Shown here: positions 17,613 to 27,864 of the stretch, in pieces
How the letters are laid out: each line of letters opens with the position of its first letter
Position numbering within the stretch: position 1 is the first letter of the stretch
Source: Pseudomonas sp. LS1212
GTDB lineage: Bacteria; Pseudomonadota; Gammaproteobacteria; Pseudomonadales; Pseudomonadaceae
Assembly (NCBI RefSeq): GCF_024741815.1
Contig: NZ_CP102951.1
Location: 4,726,001-4,790,000 of the forward strand
DNA: 64,000 bases
Reading direction: 5' to 3'
Notes under the pieces: model-generated
What the model was told of the DNA's origin: nothing
Databases searched by the model: none
The model's input: the letters and a program-made list of their open reading frames with translations, nothing else
Translations under genes and position numbers: made by a program

Positions 17613-17747
17613 ATTTCTCTCCTATGCCGGGCGGCAACGGTTGACGGTTGGCCGGTACGCTCGAATGTTCATCAGTCGAGCGTTTCTTTTGGCCATGGGT
17701 TGGGACGCCCAAAAAGCCCAAAGGTTCCCCGGGTTCGCCAACGGCAA

Positions 17748-18233
17748 TCAGTCGCGGAAGTTGTTGAACTGCAGCGGCATGCCGAATTCCTTGGCACGCA
17801 GGGCTGCGATGGCTTCCTGCAGGTCATCGCGTTTTTTGCCGGTAACGCGTACCTGCTCACCCTGGATGGCGGCTTGAACTTTCAATTTGGCGTCTTTGAT
17901 ATGAGCAACGATTTTCTTGGCCAGCTCTTTATCGATGCCTTCCTTGAGAACGGCTTCCTGCTTCACCACCTTGCCCGACGCATAAGCGTCCTTGATTTCC
18001 AGGCATTGAACGTCGATCTTGCGCTTGACCAGTGCCAGCTTGAGGATCTCGATCATCGCCTCGAGCTGGAAGTCGGCTTCAGCGGTCAAGTTCACGGTGA
18101 GCTCTTTTTCCTTGAACTCGAAGCTGCCCTTGCCCTTGAGGTCATAACGGCGATCCAGCTCCTTGACGGCGTTCTCGACAGCATTGGTGACTTCGTGCTT
18201 GTCCAGTTCGGATACCACGTCGAACGACGGCAT
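17748..18233 (-). CDS. yajQ: YajQ-family nucleotide-binding protein
   Basis: 161 residues starting MPSFDVVSELDKHEV, the invariant N-terminus of the family, and ending ...PLQFNNFRD. YajQ proteins in Xanthomonas and Pseudomonas bind cyclic di-GMP and affect virulence gene regulation. The ATG at 18233 is chosen by family length; a start 16 codons upstream would reach into the divergent promoter region. Confidence 0.95.
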   Translation of the reverse strand: MPSFDVVSELDKHEVTNAVENAVKELDRRYDLKGKGSFEFKEKELTVNLTAEADFQLEAMIEILKLALVKRKIDVQCLEIKDAYASGKVVKQEAVLKEGIDKELAKKIVAHIKDAKLKVQAAIQGEQVRVTGKKRDDLQEAIAALRAKEFGMPLQFNNFRD

Positions 18234-18402
18234 GTAATTTCTCCATAATAAACGGCGCAGCTCAGCATACAGATGGAGCACGCCTGGTTTGACGGTTAAA
18301 ATGCAGAGCCATTATAACGGTTGCCAGCATTGCAAATGGCCCTTGATGGGCTTTTTCCACCCGACATTGCGAGACTGCCATGCCAACTCCGAAACAAGCC
18401 CG

Positions 18403-19320
18403 ATGAGCCGTACCTGGCATATCCTCGGCGCCGGCAGCCTCGGCAGCCTGTGGGCCTGTCGCCTGGCGCGCGGTGGCCTGCCGGTTCACCTGATCCTGCG
18501 CGATGCAGCACGACTGAAGTCCTACGAGGCCGCAGGCGGGCTGACACTGGTGGAACACGGCCACAGCCAGACCCTTGCCATTCCCGCCGAAACGCCAGAC
18601 GCGCCCACCCCCATTCATCGCCTGCTGGTCGCCTGCAAGGCCTATGACGCCGAACAAGCGGTGGCCCGACTGGCGCCACGGCTCGCCCGCGACGCCGAAC
18701 TCATCCTGCTGCAAAACGGCCTGGGCAGCCAGGACGCGGTCGCAGCATTGGTGCCTCAGGCGCGCTGTATCGTTGCGTCAAGCACCGAAGGGGCGTTTCG
18801 CGAATCGGATTGGAAGGTGGTGTTCGCCGGGCACGGTTTCAACTGGCTGGGCGATCCGGGCAATCCAGCACCTCCCACCTGGCTGGGCGATTTGCAGGAC
18901 AGTGCCATTCCCCATCAATGGACACCCGACATCCTCACCCGGCTCTGGCGCAAGCTGGCGCTGAACTGTGCGATCAACCCCCTGACGGTGCTGCACGATT
19001 GCCGCAATGGCGGCCTGCTGGATCACCACTGTGAAGTTGCCACCCTCTGTGCCGAGTTGAGCGAGCTGCTCCAGAAGTGCGGGCAACCCCAGGCCGCCGT
19101 GGAACTGCAGTTTGAAGTCGAACGGGTCATCCAGGCGACGGCCGCCAACTACTCTTCCATGTATCAGGACGTGCGTCAGGGCCGGCGCACCGAAATCGGC
19201 TATTTACTGGGCCATGCCTGCCGCGTCGCGGCTCGCCACCGCTGCAACCTGCCTCATCTGCAACGACTCTACCGGCGGTTGGTCGAGCACTTGAACGCCC
19301 ATGGATTGCCCAGCGACTGA
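18403..19320 (+). CDS. panE: 2-dehydropantoate 2-reductase
   Basis: 305 residues with the Rossmann motif GAGSLGS at 9-15, LLVACKAYD, the LQNGLGSQ loop, and the C-terminal helical domain containing KLALNCAINPLTVL and SSMYQDVRQGRRTEIGYLLG. It reduces ketopantoate with NADPH to pantoate for coenzyme A synthesis. The ATG at 18403 overlaps the stop of an 8-codon mini-frame that begins at 18380, and the panE start itself has no clear Shine-Dalgarno (see findings). Divergent from yajQ. Confidence 0.93.
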   Translation: MSRTWHILGAGSLGSLWACRLARGGLPVHLILRDAARLKSYEAAGGLTLVEHGHSQTLAIPAETPDAPTPIHRLLVACKAYDAEQAVARLAPRLARDAELILLQNGLGSQDAVAALVPQARCIVASSTEGAFRESDWKVVFAGHGFNWLGDPGNPAPPTWLGDLQDSAIPHQWTPDILTRLWRKLALNCAINPLTVLHDCRNGGLLDHHCEVATLCAELSELLQKCGQPQAAVELQFEVERVIQATAANYSSMYQDVRQGRRTEIGYLLGHACRVAARHRCNLPHLQRLYRRLVEHLNAHGLPSD

Positions 19321-19371
19321 AGGCGGCGTTACCCTGCCCTTTCATTCATCGAAAATGACCAGACCTTGACC

Positions 19372-21408
19372 ATGCATTTGCGCGAACGCCTGGATAACCT
19401 GCCAGTCGGCCAGAAGCTGCTGGCCGCCCTGCTGGTGCTTTTGACCACCGTATTGCTGGTCGCCAACCTGACGTTCATCAGTGCCGCTTACTGGATTTCC
19501 CAGGAAAACATGGCACCGCAAGCCCTGCAAACCATCGGCCGACTGATCTCCAACCCCGGGATCGCCCAACAGGCACTGGATTCCGAGGCATCGGCCAAGG
19601 CATTGCTCAAGGAACTCAACAGTTACTCGCCATTGCGTGCAGCGGCCCTCTACGGCGGCGAAGGCAAACTGCTCGCACAGCTGCAGCAAGGCGACCTGCT
19701 GAGCCTGCCGAAACATTATCGCAACATCGAGAACTGGCGCATCACGGAGTTCCGCAATACCCAAGTGATCACCCTGCCACGCCCTGGCAAGGCTCCCGGG
19801 CACCTGTTGCTGGTGGCCAGCAGCGAACTGCCGATGGCCTTCTATACCGGGACCCTGACAGCCAGCCTGGGGATCCTGGTGTTCAGCGTGTTGCTGTGGA
19901 TGGTCATCGCCCAACAGATCAAGCGCCTGATCACCCAGCCGATCCATCAACTCGAAGAGTTGTCGCGCCAGGTGACCCGCGAAGAAAACTACGCCTTGCG
20001 CGCCAAACCCGGCAACCACGACGAAATCGGCAGCCTGGCCGAGGCCTTCAACACCATGCTCTCGCGCATCGAGGCGCGCGAACAGCAGCTCAAGCGTGCC
20101 CGCGACGAATCCCAGGCGGCCTTCGATCAGGCGCAAGGCCTGGCCGAGGAAACCCGGCATACCAACCGCAAGCTGGAGCTCGAAGTCCAGGTCCGCAGCA
20201 AGATCGAAAAGAAGCTCACCGGCTTTCAGAATTACCTCAACAGCATCATCGACTCCATGCCTTCGGCGCTGATCGCACTGGATGAACAGCTGTACGTCAC
20301 CCAATGGAACCAGGAAGCCAGCGCCCTTTCCGGCACCCCCCTGGACGAAGCCTTGAATCAGCCGATCTTCCTTGCCTTCGAGCCGCTCAAGCCCTTCCTG
20401 CCGCAATTGAAGAACACCGTCGAACGCCATAGCGTGGCGAAGATCGAACGGGTGACCTGGACCAAGGACGATATACCTCGCTACTACGCACTGACCTTCT
20501 ACCCGCTGATGGGCGGTGCAGGCCGGGGCGTGGTCATCCGGATCGATGACATCACCCAGCGCCTGTCGCTCGAAGAAATGATGGTGCAGTCGGAAAAAAT
20601 GCTCTCGGTGGGCGGCCTGGCAGCCGGCATGGCCCATGAAATCAACAACCCGCTGGGCGCCATCCTGCATAACGTCCAGAACATCCGCCGGCGGCTGTCG
20701 CCGGAATTGCCGAAGAACCTGGAGCAGGCCAGTGAAGCCGGCATCGATTTGACGACCGTCAATGGCTACCTGCAAAGTCGCGGGGTACCGCAGTTGCTCG
20801 ACGGTATCCAGCAGGCTGGCGCACGCGCCGCGAAAATCGTTACTCACATGCTCAGTTTCAGCCGCCGCAGCACCCGCCAGATGGCGCCCTGCGACTTGCC
20901 GGCACTGATCGACCAGGCCGTCGAAATCGCCGGCAATGACTTCGACCTGGCCATCGGCTTCGATTTCAAGGGCCAGGCCATTACCCGGCAATTCGATCCT
21001 GAACTGGGACCGGTGCCGGGCACCGCCAACGAACTGGAGCAGGTTCTGCTCAACCTGCTGAAAAATGCCGCGCAAGCCATCCATCTGCGCCCCGAAGGCA
21101 GCGAACCCGGGCGCATCACCCTGCGCACCCGACTGAACCCGCCGTGGGCCGAGATCCAGGTCGAAGACAACGGCATCGGCATGTCGGAAAGTGTCCGCAA
21201 ACGCACCTTCGAGCCGTTCTTCACGACCAAGGAGATCGGCCAGGGCACGGGCCTGGGCCTGTCCGTTTCGTATTTCATCATTACCAACAATCACAAGGGT
21301 CAGATGGAAGTGCAATCCACGCCGGGCCAAGGCACATGCTTTACCTTGCGTCTACCGCTGGCCGGCACCCCGGTGTCACCTCAACTCTCTACCAACGCGG
21401 AGATATAG
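19372..21408 (+). CDS. Membrane sensor histidine kinase (HAMP-PAS-HisKA)
   Basis: 678 residues: TM1 about 17-40, a periplasmic sensor of about 120 residues, TM2 about 165-187, HAMP about 190-242, a coiled-coil linker, a PAS domain about 285-400, then HisKA with H422 in AGMAHEINNPLGA and an ATPase domain (NLLKNAAQAI, DNGIGMS, GTGLGLS). The equivalent PAO1 gene has been linked to swarming motility (memory). No cognate response regulator is adjacent, so it is an orphan kinase. The ATG at 19372 is preferred to a TTG two codons earlier. Two nt separate it from the next gene. Confidence 0.88.
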   Translation: MHLRERLDNLPVGQKLLAALLVLLTTVLLVANLTFISAAYWISQENMAPQALQTIGRLISNPGIAQQALDSEASAKALLKELNSYSPLRAAALYGGEGKLLAQLQQGDLLSLPKHYRNIENWRITEFRNTQVITLPRPGKAPGHLLLVASSELPMAFYTGTLTASLGILVFSVLLWMVIAQQIKRLITQPIHQLEELSRQVTREENYALRAKPGNHDEIGSLAEAFNTMLSRIEAREQQLKRARDESQAAFDQAQGLAEETRHTNRKLELEVQVRSKIEKKLTGFQNYLNSIIDSMPSALIALDEQLYVTQWNQEASALSGTPLDEALNQPIFLAFEPLKPFLPQLKNTVERHSVAKIERVTWTKDDIPRYYALTFYPLMGGAGRGVVIRIDDITQRLSLEEMMVQSEKMLSVGGLAAGMAHEINNPLGAILHNVQNIRRRLSPELPKNLEQASEAGIDLTTVNGYLQSRGVPQLLDGIQQAGARAAKIVTHMLSFSRRSTRQMAPCDLPALIDQAVEIAGNDFDLAIGFDFKGQAITRQFDPELGPVPGTANELEQVLLNLLKNAAQAIHLRPEGSEPGRITLRTRLNPPWAEIQVEDNGIGMSESVRKRTFEPFFTTKEIGQGTGLGLSVSYFIITNNHKGQMEVQSTPGQGTCFTLRLPLAGTPVSPQLSTNAEI

Positions 21409-21410
21409 GC

Positions 21411-21986
<576 letters not shown>

Positions 21987-21993
21987 GGGCCTC

Positions 21994-22067
21994 ATCGCTG
22001 GCAAGCCAGCTCCCACAGGGTGATACGATGCACATAAAGCCTTTGTGGGAGCTGGCTTGCCAGCGAT
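21994..22067. repeat. REP pair (inverted)
   Basis: 24-bp perfect arms ATCGCTGGC...CTCCCACA at 21994-22017 and 22044-22067 with a 26-nt centre, between the convergent adenosyltransferase and Nudix genes. Same family as the repeats near 13528, 58300 and 60688, here with CCCAC in place of CCTAC. Confidence 0.92.
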
Positions 22068-22094
22068 GGAGCGCAAAGCGCTCCCAACAACAAC

Positions 22095-23039
22095 TCAATG
22101 CTCAGGCCAGAACGCCCGAATCCCCGCCACACCCTGCGCGCCAATCGACCATGCCCGCTGACGATCATTGGCCGAAACACCCCCAAGCAGGAACACCGGC
22201 TTGTTAAACCCGTCAACCAACTGACTTGCCTGTTCCCAGCCCAGCGGCCGAGCCTCCGGATGCGTCCGGGTGGCCTGCACCGGCGACAGGGTGACGAAAT
22301 CGACCCCCATCTGTTCGGCGAGCGCCAGCTCTTCAGCGTTATGGCAGGACGCCGCCAGCCAACGCTCCCTGGGGAACGGACGGCCCTTGCTGGCGTATTT
22401 ACGTAGTTGAGCCGAGGTAAGGTGCCAACCGGCCGCTGGAAAGTCTCCCAGCCACTCCAGAGGGCCTTTGAGCATCAACTGTGCCTTGCCGGCACACAGG
22501 CCCACGGCATCAACTGCCACGTCGCGATACTGTGGGTCGTACATGTTCGGTGCCCGCAGCTGCACCAGCTTGATACCGCTGGCAATGGCCTTCTGCATGC
22601 CGCGCAACAACGCCGGGGTTTCCAGGCCGTCAGGCGTGATCAGGTACTCGTACGGCAAGCTCGCCGCAGCAACGATCGGCTGGTTGGCTTCGGGAAAGTC
22701 ATAGTTCGGCAATTCCCGGGGCGAGACCCAGGCCAGTGGCTGGCCTTCGGCGCCGTGGGGCTCGCCGTTGAAGCTCGAGACTTCCCAGACATCCAGCAGC
22801 ACTTGCTTGTCCGGATAGTCATGCTTGACCTTGATCAGGGGCCGGGCTGCCGTCACGACAATCCCCAACTCCTCTTTCAACTCGCGGGCCAGGGCCACCT
22901 CGACCGCTTCACCGTCTTCGACCTTGCCGCCCGGGAATTCCCACAGGCCACCCTGGTGCTGGGTATCGGCACGCCGGGCAATCAGGATCCGACCGTCAAC
23001 GCCGCGGATCACCGCGGCGGCCACATGAACGCGTTTCAC
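22095..23039 (-). CDS. mutT: Nudix hydrolase fused to a thiamine-phosphate-synthase-like domain
   Basis: 314 residues. Residues 1-130 are a MutT-type Nudix domain with the complete box G38-x5-E...R52-E-L-K-E-E-L-G; residues 145-314 are a ThiE/TenI-type barrel (LLRGMQKAIASGIKLVQLR ... FVTLSPVQATRTHPEARPLGWE ... PVFLLGGVS). This fusion is usual in pseudomonads and is thought to sanitise 8-oxo-dGTP; the role of the barrel is unknown. The GTG at 23037-23039 overlaps the GST stop as GTGA and has GGAGC upstream, so the genes are coupled. Confidence 0.88.
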   Translation of the reverse strand: MKRVHVAAAVIRGVDGRILIARRADTQHQGGLWEFPGGKVEDGEAVEVALARELKEELGIVVTAARPLIKVKHDYPDKQVLLDVWEVSSFNGEPHGAEGQPLAWVSPRELPNYDFPEANQPIVAAASLPYEYLITPDGLETPALLRGMQKAIASGIKLVQLRAPNMYDPQYRDVAVDAVGLCAGKAQLMLKGPLEWLGDFPAAGWHLTSAQLRKYASKGRPFPRERWLAASCHNAEELALAEQMGVDFVTLSPVQATRTHPEARPLGWEQASQLVDGFNKPVFLLGGVSANDRQRAWSIGAQGVAGIRAFWPEH

Positions 23040-23668
23040 TCTACAAGCTCCTGCAGACCTTCCCGTTGCCAGGCCTTGAAGGCCGGCCACTGGTAGATGG
23101 TTTCGATATAGGCCTGGGCCTCTGCCGGCAAGGCCACGCGGTAGGTGCGCAGGCGGACCGCTACAGGCGCGAAGAAAGCGTCGGCCAGGCTCGCTTTGCC
23201 GAACAGAAACGGCCCGCTCTCTTTGGCTGCCGCGCAGCACTCGGCCCAGAGCGCGACGATGCGGTCGATATCGGCCTGCACCTCGGCAGGCATCGGCGTC
23301 AGCGCTTCGTCACGGCTGAGATCGAACGGCATGTTGCCGCGCAGGGCGAAGAAACCGCTGTGCATCTGCGCGCAGGCCGAACGGGCCTGGGCACGCGCAG
23401 CAACGTCCTGCGGCCACAGTTGCGCCTCTGGAAAACGCTCGGCCAGGTATTCGCTGATCGCCATGGAGTCGGCGATGGTGCCGTGTTCGCACTTGAGCAA
23501 CGGTACTTTACCGGTGGGCGCATGCTCGAGCAGCCGCGCATGGGTATCGGGCTGGTTGAGCTTGATTATTTGCTCGGTGTAAGGGGCTCCGGTCAGCTCC
23601 AGCCCCAGGGCGGCGCGCAGGGACCAGGAGGAGTACAACTTGTCGCCGATGATCAGGTGAAAGCTCAT
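23036..23668 (-). CDS. Glutathione S-transferase family protein
   Basis: 210 residues: thioredoxin-like N-terminal domain (LIIGDKLYSSWSLRAALGLEL, with GKVPLLKCE and the glutathione-contacting ADSMAISEYLAERFP) and an all-helical C-terminal domain. The serine-rich YSSWS segment near residue 12-16 is the likely catalytic region. Substrate unknown. Upstream partner of the Nudix fusion, with which it overlaps by 4 nt. Confidence 0.9.
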   Translation of the reverse strand: MSFHLIIGDKLYSSWSLRAALGLELTGAPYTEQIIKLNQPDTHARLLEHAPTGKVPLLKCEHGTIADSMAISEYLAERFPEAQLWPQDVAARAQARSACAQMHSGFFALRGNMPFDLSRDEALTPMPAEVQADIDRIVALWAECCAAAKESGPFLFGKASLADAFFAPVAVRLRTYRVALPAEAQAYIETIYQWPAFKAWQREGLQELVE

Positions 23669-23714
23669 GGTTCGGCTCCCTCAGGGATTAAGAATTGAAG
23701 GTCCTTTGGACCTT

Positions 23715-23749
23715 ATCGCTGGCAAGCGGAACGCCGCCCGGCCAGCGAT
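23715..23749. repeat. Degenerate REP element
   Basis: ATCGCTGG (23715-23722) and CCAGCGAT (23742-23749) keep the outer arms of the local REP family, but the inner arms have diverged (GCAAGCGGAACGCC). It lies between argJ and the GST gene. Confidence 0.6.
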
Positions 23750-23771
23750 CGGCCGCATGGCGGCCGTGCTT

Positions 23772-24989
23772 TCAGGAACGGTATTCGGCGTTGATCTTCA
23801 CATATTCGTGAGACAGGTCGGTCGTCCAGATCGTCTCGCTGCAATCACCACGGCCCAGGTTGATGCGAATCGTGATTTCCTCTTTGGCCATCACCGCAGC
23901 ACCCTGCTCTTCGGTATAGCTCGCGCTGCGCCCGCCACGGCTGGCGATGCAGACATCGCCCAGATACACGTCGATCAGGCTCACGTCCAGATCCGGCACG
24001 CCGGCACGGCCGACCGCTGCCAGGATACGACCCCAGTTCGGGTCGGAGGCAAACAGCGCGGTCTTGATCAGTGGCGAATGGGCAACGGCATAACCGACGT
24101 CCAGGCACTCCTGGTGATTGCCGCCGCCATTGACTTCAACAGTCACAAACTTGGTGGCGCCTTCGCCGTCGCGCACGATGGCCTGGGCCACTTCCATGCA
24201 GACGTCGAACACCGCCTGCTTCAGCGCGGCGTACAACGGACCGCTGGCTTCGGTGATTTCTGCAACGTCGGCCTTGCCGGTGGCAATCAGCATGCAGCAG
24301 TCGTTGGTCGAGGTATCGCCATCGATGGTGATGCGGTTGAAGGACTTGTTCGCACCATCGAGCAGCAGGTTCTGCAAGATGCCCGGCGCCACCTTGGCAT
24401 CGGTAGCGATGTAACCGAGCATGGTTGCCATGTTCGGACGGATCATCCCCGCGCCCTTGCTGATACCGGTGACGGTGATAGTCACGCCTTCATGCTGGAA
24501 CTGGCGGCTGGCGCCCTTGGGCAGGGTGTCGGTGGTCATGATGCCGGTAGCCGCAGCCGCCCAGTTATCCACAGACAGGTCGTCGAGGGCAGCCTGCAAG
24601 GCACCTTCGATTTTTTCCACGGGCAGCGGCTCGCCGATGACGCCGGTAGAGAACGGCAGTACCTCGCTCTCATCGACAGCGGCCAGCTTGGCCAATGCGG
24701 CGCAGGTCCGCGCGGCATCCTTCAGGCCTGGTTCACCGGTACCGGCGTTGGCGTTGCCAGTGTTGGTCAGCAGGTAACGCACGTTGCCTTTCACGCGCTG
24801 CCTGGAAAGGATCACGGGAGCGGCGCAAAAGGCGTTCAAGGTGAACACACCCGCCACGCTGGAACCCTCGGCACAGCGCATGACCACGACATCCTTGCGC
24901 CCTGGGCGCTTGATGCCCGCCGAGGCGATGCCGAGTTCAAAACCAGGTACCGGGTGCAACGTTGGCAAAGGACCAAGACCAACAGCCAT
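23772..24989 (-). CDS. argJ: Bifunctional ornithine/glutamate N-acetyltransferase ArgJ
   Basis: 405 residues. ArgJ moves the acetyl group from N-acetylornithine to glutamate (and in bifunctional forms acetylates glutamate with acetyl-CoA) in the cyclic arginine pathway. The self-cleavage site is present: SKGAGMIRPNMATML with the nucleophile T189; also TNTGNANAGTGEPG and the C-terminal DLSHEYVKINAEYRS. Lies between the REP remnant and the secA terminator and is transcribed the same way as secA. Confidence 0.97.
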   Translation of the reverse strand: MAVGLGPLPTLHPVPGFELGIASAGIKRPGRKDVVVMRCAEGSSVAGVFTLNAFCAAPVILSRQRVKGNVRYLLTNTGNANAGTGEPGLKDAARTCAALAKLAAVDESEVLPFSTGVIGEPLPVEKIEGALQAALDDLSVDNWAAAATGIMTTDTLPKGASRQFQHEGVTITVTGISKGAGMIRPNMATMLGYIATDAKVAPGILQNLLLDGANKSFNRITIDGDTSTNDCCMLIATGKADVAEITEASGPLYAALKQAVFDVCMEVAQAIVRDGEGATKFVTVEVNGGGNHQECLDVGYAVAHSPLIKTALFASDPNWGRILAAVGRAGVPDLDVSLIDVYLGDVCIASRGGRSASYTEEQGAAVMAKEEITIRINLGRGDCSETIWTTDLSHEYVKINAEYRS

Positions 24990-25046
24990 GAAAGCGCTCC
25001 TAGAGAGGGATCTTCGCCGTATTCAAACATACGGCGCTTGAGATGG

Positions 25047-25081
25047 AAAAACGCCGCGACGGCTCGGGGCCGGTCGCGGCG
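25047..25081 (-). terminator. Rho-independent terminator of secA
   Basis: CGCCGCGAC (25052-25060) and its complement (25073-25081) give a 9-bp GC stem; on the secA strand it is followed by five T. It separates secA from argJ. Confidence 0.85.
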
Positions 25082-25119
25082 AAGTGTTCATACAGCAGTA
25101 TTAGCGCCTGCGCAGTTCG

Positions 25120-27864
25120 TCAGTTGATCTGACCATGGCAATGCTTGAACTTCTTGCCCGAACCGCACCAGCACAGTTCATTGCGACCCAGTTTCAGATC
25201 GTTGCGTACCGGTGTTGCCGCGGCAGCGACGGCGACATCAGCGCCCTCTTCCTGCAGCTCCACTTGCTGCTCCAGACCTGGGGCTGCGGCATGCTGGAAC
25301 TGCATGCGCTGGGCCAGCTCCTCGGCCTCGCGGCGCAGACGGGCTTCTTCTTCGATCGGGTCTTCGCGGCGAACCTGAATGTGGGACAGGACGCGAATGG
25401 TGTCGCGCTTGATCGAATCCAGCAGCTCCTGGAACAGGGTGAAGGACTCGCGCTTGTATTCCTGTTTCGGGTTCTTCTGGGCGTAGCCGCGCAGGTGGAT
25501 ACCGTGACGCAGGTGATCCATGGTCGACAGGTGGTCTTTCCACAGGTCGTCGAGCACGCGCAGCAGGATCTGCTTCTCGAAGGTGCGCAGGGCATCGGCG
25601 CTGGCCTGCTCTTCCTTCTCGTTGTAGGCAGCCAGCAGTTCGGCCAGCAGCTTCTCGCGCAGGGTTTCTTCGTACAGGTGATCGTCTTCGTCGAGCCATT
25701 GCTGGATCGGCAGCTTCACGCCGAAGTCGCTGGCCAGCGCCGCTTCCAGGCCTGCCACATCCCATTGCTCGGGCAACGATTGCGGAGGAATGTGCTGGCT
25801 GATGGTGACATCGAGCACTTCCTGGCGGAAATCGGCAATGGTATCGCCGATGTTGTCCGCCGCCAGCAGGCTGTTGCGCATGTGGTAGATCACTTTACGC
25901 TGTTCGTTGGCGACGTCGTCGAACTCGAGCAGTTGCTTGCGAATATCGAAGTTGCGGCCTTCTACCTTGCGCTGGGCTTTCTCGATCGCATTGGTCACCA
26001 TGCGATGCTCGATGGCCTCGCCGGACTGCATGCCCAGCGCCTTCATGAAGTTTTTCACCCGGTCGGAGGCGAAAATGCGCATCAGGCTGTCTTCGAGCGA
26101 CAGGTAGAAACGGCTGGAACCCGGGTCACCCTGACGACCGGAACGACCGCGCAGCTGGTTGTCGATACGGCGCGACTCGTGACGCTCGGAGGCGATCACG
26201 TGCAGGCCACCGGATTCGATCACCTGCTGGTGACGCTTCTGCCAGTCGGCCTTGATCTGGGCGACCTGCTCTGGCGTCGAATTCTCCATGGAGGCGACTT
26301 CGACTTCCCAGTTGCCGCCCAGCAGAATGTCGGTACCGCGACCGGCCATGTTGGTGGCGATGGTCAGCGCACCCGGACGACCGGCCTGGGCAATGATCTC
26401 GGCTTCCTTCTCGTGGTACTTGGCGTTGAGCACCTTGTGATCGATGCCTTCGCCCTGGAGCAGGCTGGACATGTGCTCGGAGGTTTCGATGGTCGCCGTA
26501 CCGACCAGGACCGGACGGCCCTGGGTCATGCTTTCCTTGATGTCAGCGATGATCGCGGCGTACTTCTCTTGCGCGGTCAGGTAGACCAGGTCGTTGAAAT
26601 CCTTGCGCGCCAATGGCTTGTTCGGCGGGATGACCATGACCGGCAGGTTGTAGATTTGCTGGAACTCGAACGCTTCGGTATCGGCAGTACCGGTCATGCC
26701 GGACAGCTTGTTGTACAGACGGAAGTAGTTCTGGAAGGTGGTCGATGCCAGGGTCTGGCTTTCGGCCTGGATATTCAGACCTTCCTTCGCTTCGATTGCC
26801 TGGTGCAGGCCCTCGGACAGGCGCCGGCCCGGCATGGTACGGCCGGTATGTTCGTCGACCAACAGGATCTGACCATCCTGGACGATGTACTCGACGTTGC
26901 GATGGAACAGCTTGTGCGCACGCAGGCCGGCGTAAACGTGGGTCAACAGGGCCAGGTTGTGCGCCGAGTAGAGGCTCTCGCCTTCTGCGAGCAGGCCGAC
27001 CTGGGTCAGCATCTCTTCGATGAACTGGTGACCGGCCTCATTGAGTTCGACCTGGCGGGTCTTCTCATCGACGGTGTAGTGGCCGGCCTTGGTGACCTCG
27101 CCTTCCACTTCCTCGATGTGCTGCTCCAGAAGCGGGATCAGCTTGTTGATCTCGGTATAGAGCTTGGAGCTGTCTTCGGCCTGGCCGGAGATGATCAGCG
27201 GCGTACGGGCTTCGTCGATCAGGATGGAGTCGACTTCGTCGACCACGGCGAAATTCAGCTCGCGCTGGAATTTCTCTTCCATGCTGAACGCCATGTTGTC
27301 GCGCAGGTAGTCGAAACCGAATTCGTTGTTGGTACCGTAGGTGATATCGGCAGCATAGGCCGCGCGCTTTTCTTCCGGCGGCTGGAACGGCGTGACGATG
27401 CCGACACTCATGCCGAGGAATTCGTACAGAGGGCGCATCCAGTTGGCGTCCCGGCGAGCCAGGTAGTCGTTCACGGTCACAACGTGCACGCCGTTGCCGG
27501 ACAGCGCATTGAGGTAAACGCCCAGGGTGGCGACCAGGGTCTTGCCTTCGCCGGTGCGCATTTCTGCGATCATGCCTTCGTGCAAGGTGATGCCGCCGAT
27601 CAGCTGCACGTCGAAGTGGCGCATGCCCATGACACGCTTACCGGCTTCGCGGGCTACCGCGAAGGCTTCAGGCAGAAGGTTGTCGAGGGTCTCACCTTTT
27701 GCCAGGCAGGCCTTGAACTCTGCGGTCTTGGCGCGCAGCTGCTCGTCCGAGAGGGCCACCATCTGCTCTTCGAAGGCATTGACGATCTGTACCGTCTTGA
27801 GCATGCGTTTGACTTCACGCTCGTTCTTGCTTCCAAAAAGTTTCTTTAACAAAGGCGCAAACAT
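25120..27864 (-). CDS. secA: Preprotein translocase ATPase SecA
   Basis: 914 residues. The motor of Sec export: Walker A RTGEGKTL near 103-110, DEAD-like VVDEVDSILIDEAR, the preprotein crosslinking domain, second nucleotide-binding fold (TNMAGRGTDILLGG, QLRGRSGRQGDPG), and the C-terminal zinc-binding/SecB-binding tail CWCGSGKKFKHCH. The ATG at 27862-27864 (MFAPLLKKLFGSKNER) is the family start; an upstream ATG six codons earlier is unlikely. No secM-like gene is seen upstream. Confidence 0.98.
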   Translation of the reverse strand: MFAPLLKKLFGSKNEREVKRMLKTVQIVNAFEEQMVALSDEQLRAKTAEFKACLAKGETLDNLLPEAFAVAREAGKRVMGMRHFDVQLIGGITLHEGMIAEMRTGEGKTLVATLGVYLNALSGNGVHVVTVNDYLARRDANWMRPLYEFLGMSVGIVTPFQPPEEKRAAYAADITYGTNNEFGFDYLRDNMAFSMEEKFQRELNFAVVDEVDSILIDEARTPLIISGQAEDSSKLYTEINKLIPLLEQHIEEVEGEVTKAGHYTVDEKTRQVELNEAGHQFIEEMLTQVGLLAEGESLYSAHNLALLTHVYAGLRAHKLFHRNVEYIVQDGQILLVDEHTGRTMPGRRLSEGLHQAIEAKEGLNIQAESQTLASTTFQNYFRLYNKLSGMTGTADTEAFEFQQIYNLPVMVIPPNKPLARKDFNDLVYLTAQEKYAAIIADIKESMTQGRPVLVGTATIETSEHMSSLLQGEGIDHKVLNAKYHEKEAEIIAQAGRPGALTIATNMAGRGTDILLGGNWEVEVASMENSTPEQVAQIKADWQKRHQQVIESGGLHVIASERHESRRIDNQLRGRSGRQGDPGSSRFYLSLEDSLMRIFASDRVKNFMKALGMQSGEAIEHRMVTNAIEKAQRKVEGRNFDIRKQLLEFDDVANEQRKVIYHMRNSLLAADNIGDTIADFRQEVLDVTISQHIPPQSLPEQWDVAGLEAALASDFGVKLPIQQWLDEDDHLYEETLREKLLAELLAAYNEKEEQASADALRTFEKQILLRVLDDLWKDHLSTMDHLRHGIHLRGYAQKNPKQEYKRESFTLFQELLDSIKRDTIRVLSHIQVRREDPIEEEARLRREAEELAQRMQFQHAAAPGLEQQVELQEEGADVAVAAAATPVRNDLKLGRNELCWCGSGKKFKHCHGQIN

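Noticed and set aside
17659..17683. Terminator between yajQ and mscS
   Set aside because: The CGCTCGA/TCGAGCG hairpin has a T-run only on the plus strand, where no gene is transcribed.
25135..27849. 904-codon frame opposite secA
   Set aside because: Antisense shadow of secA caused by high GC; no protein family visible.
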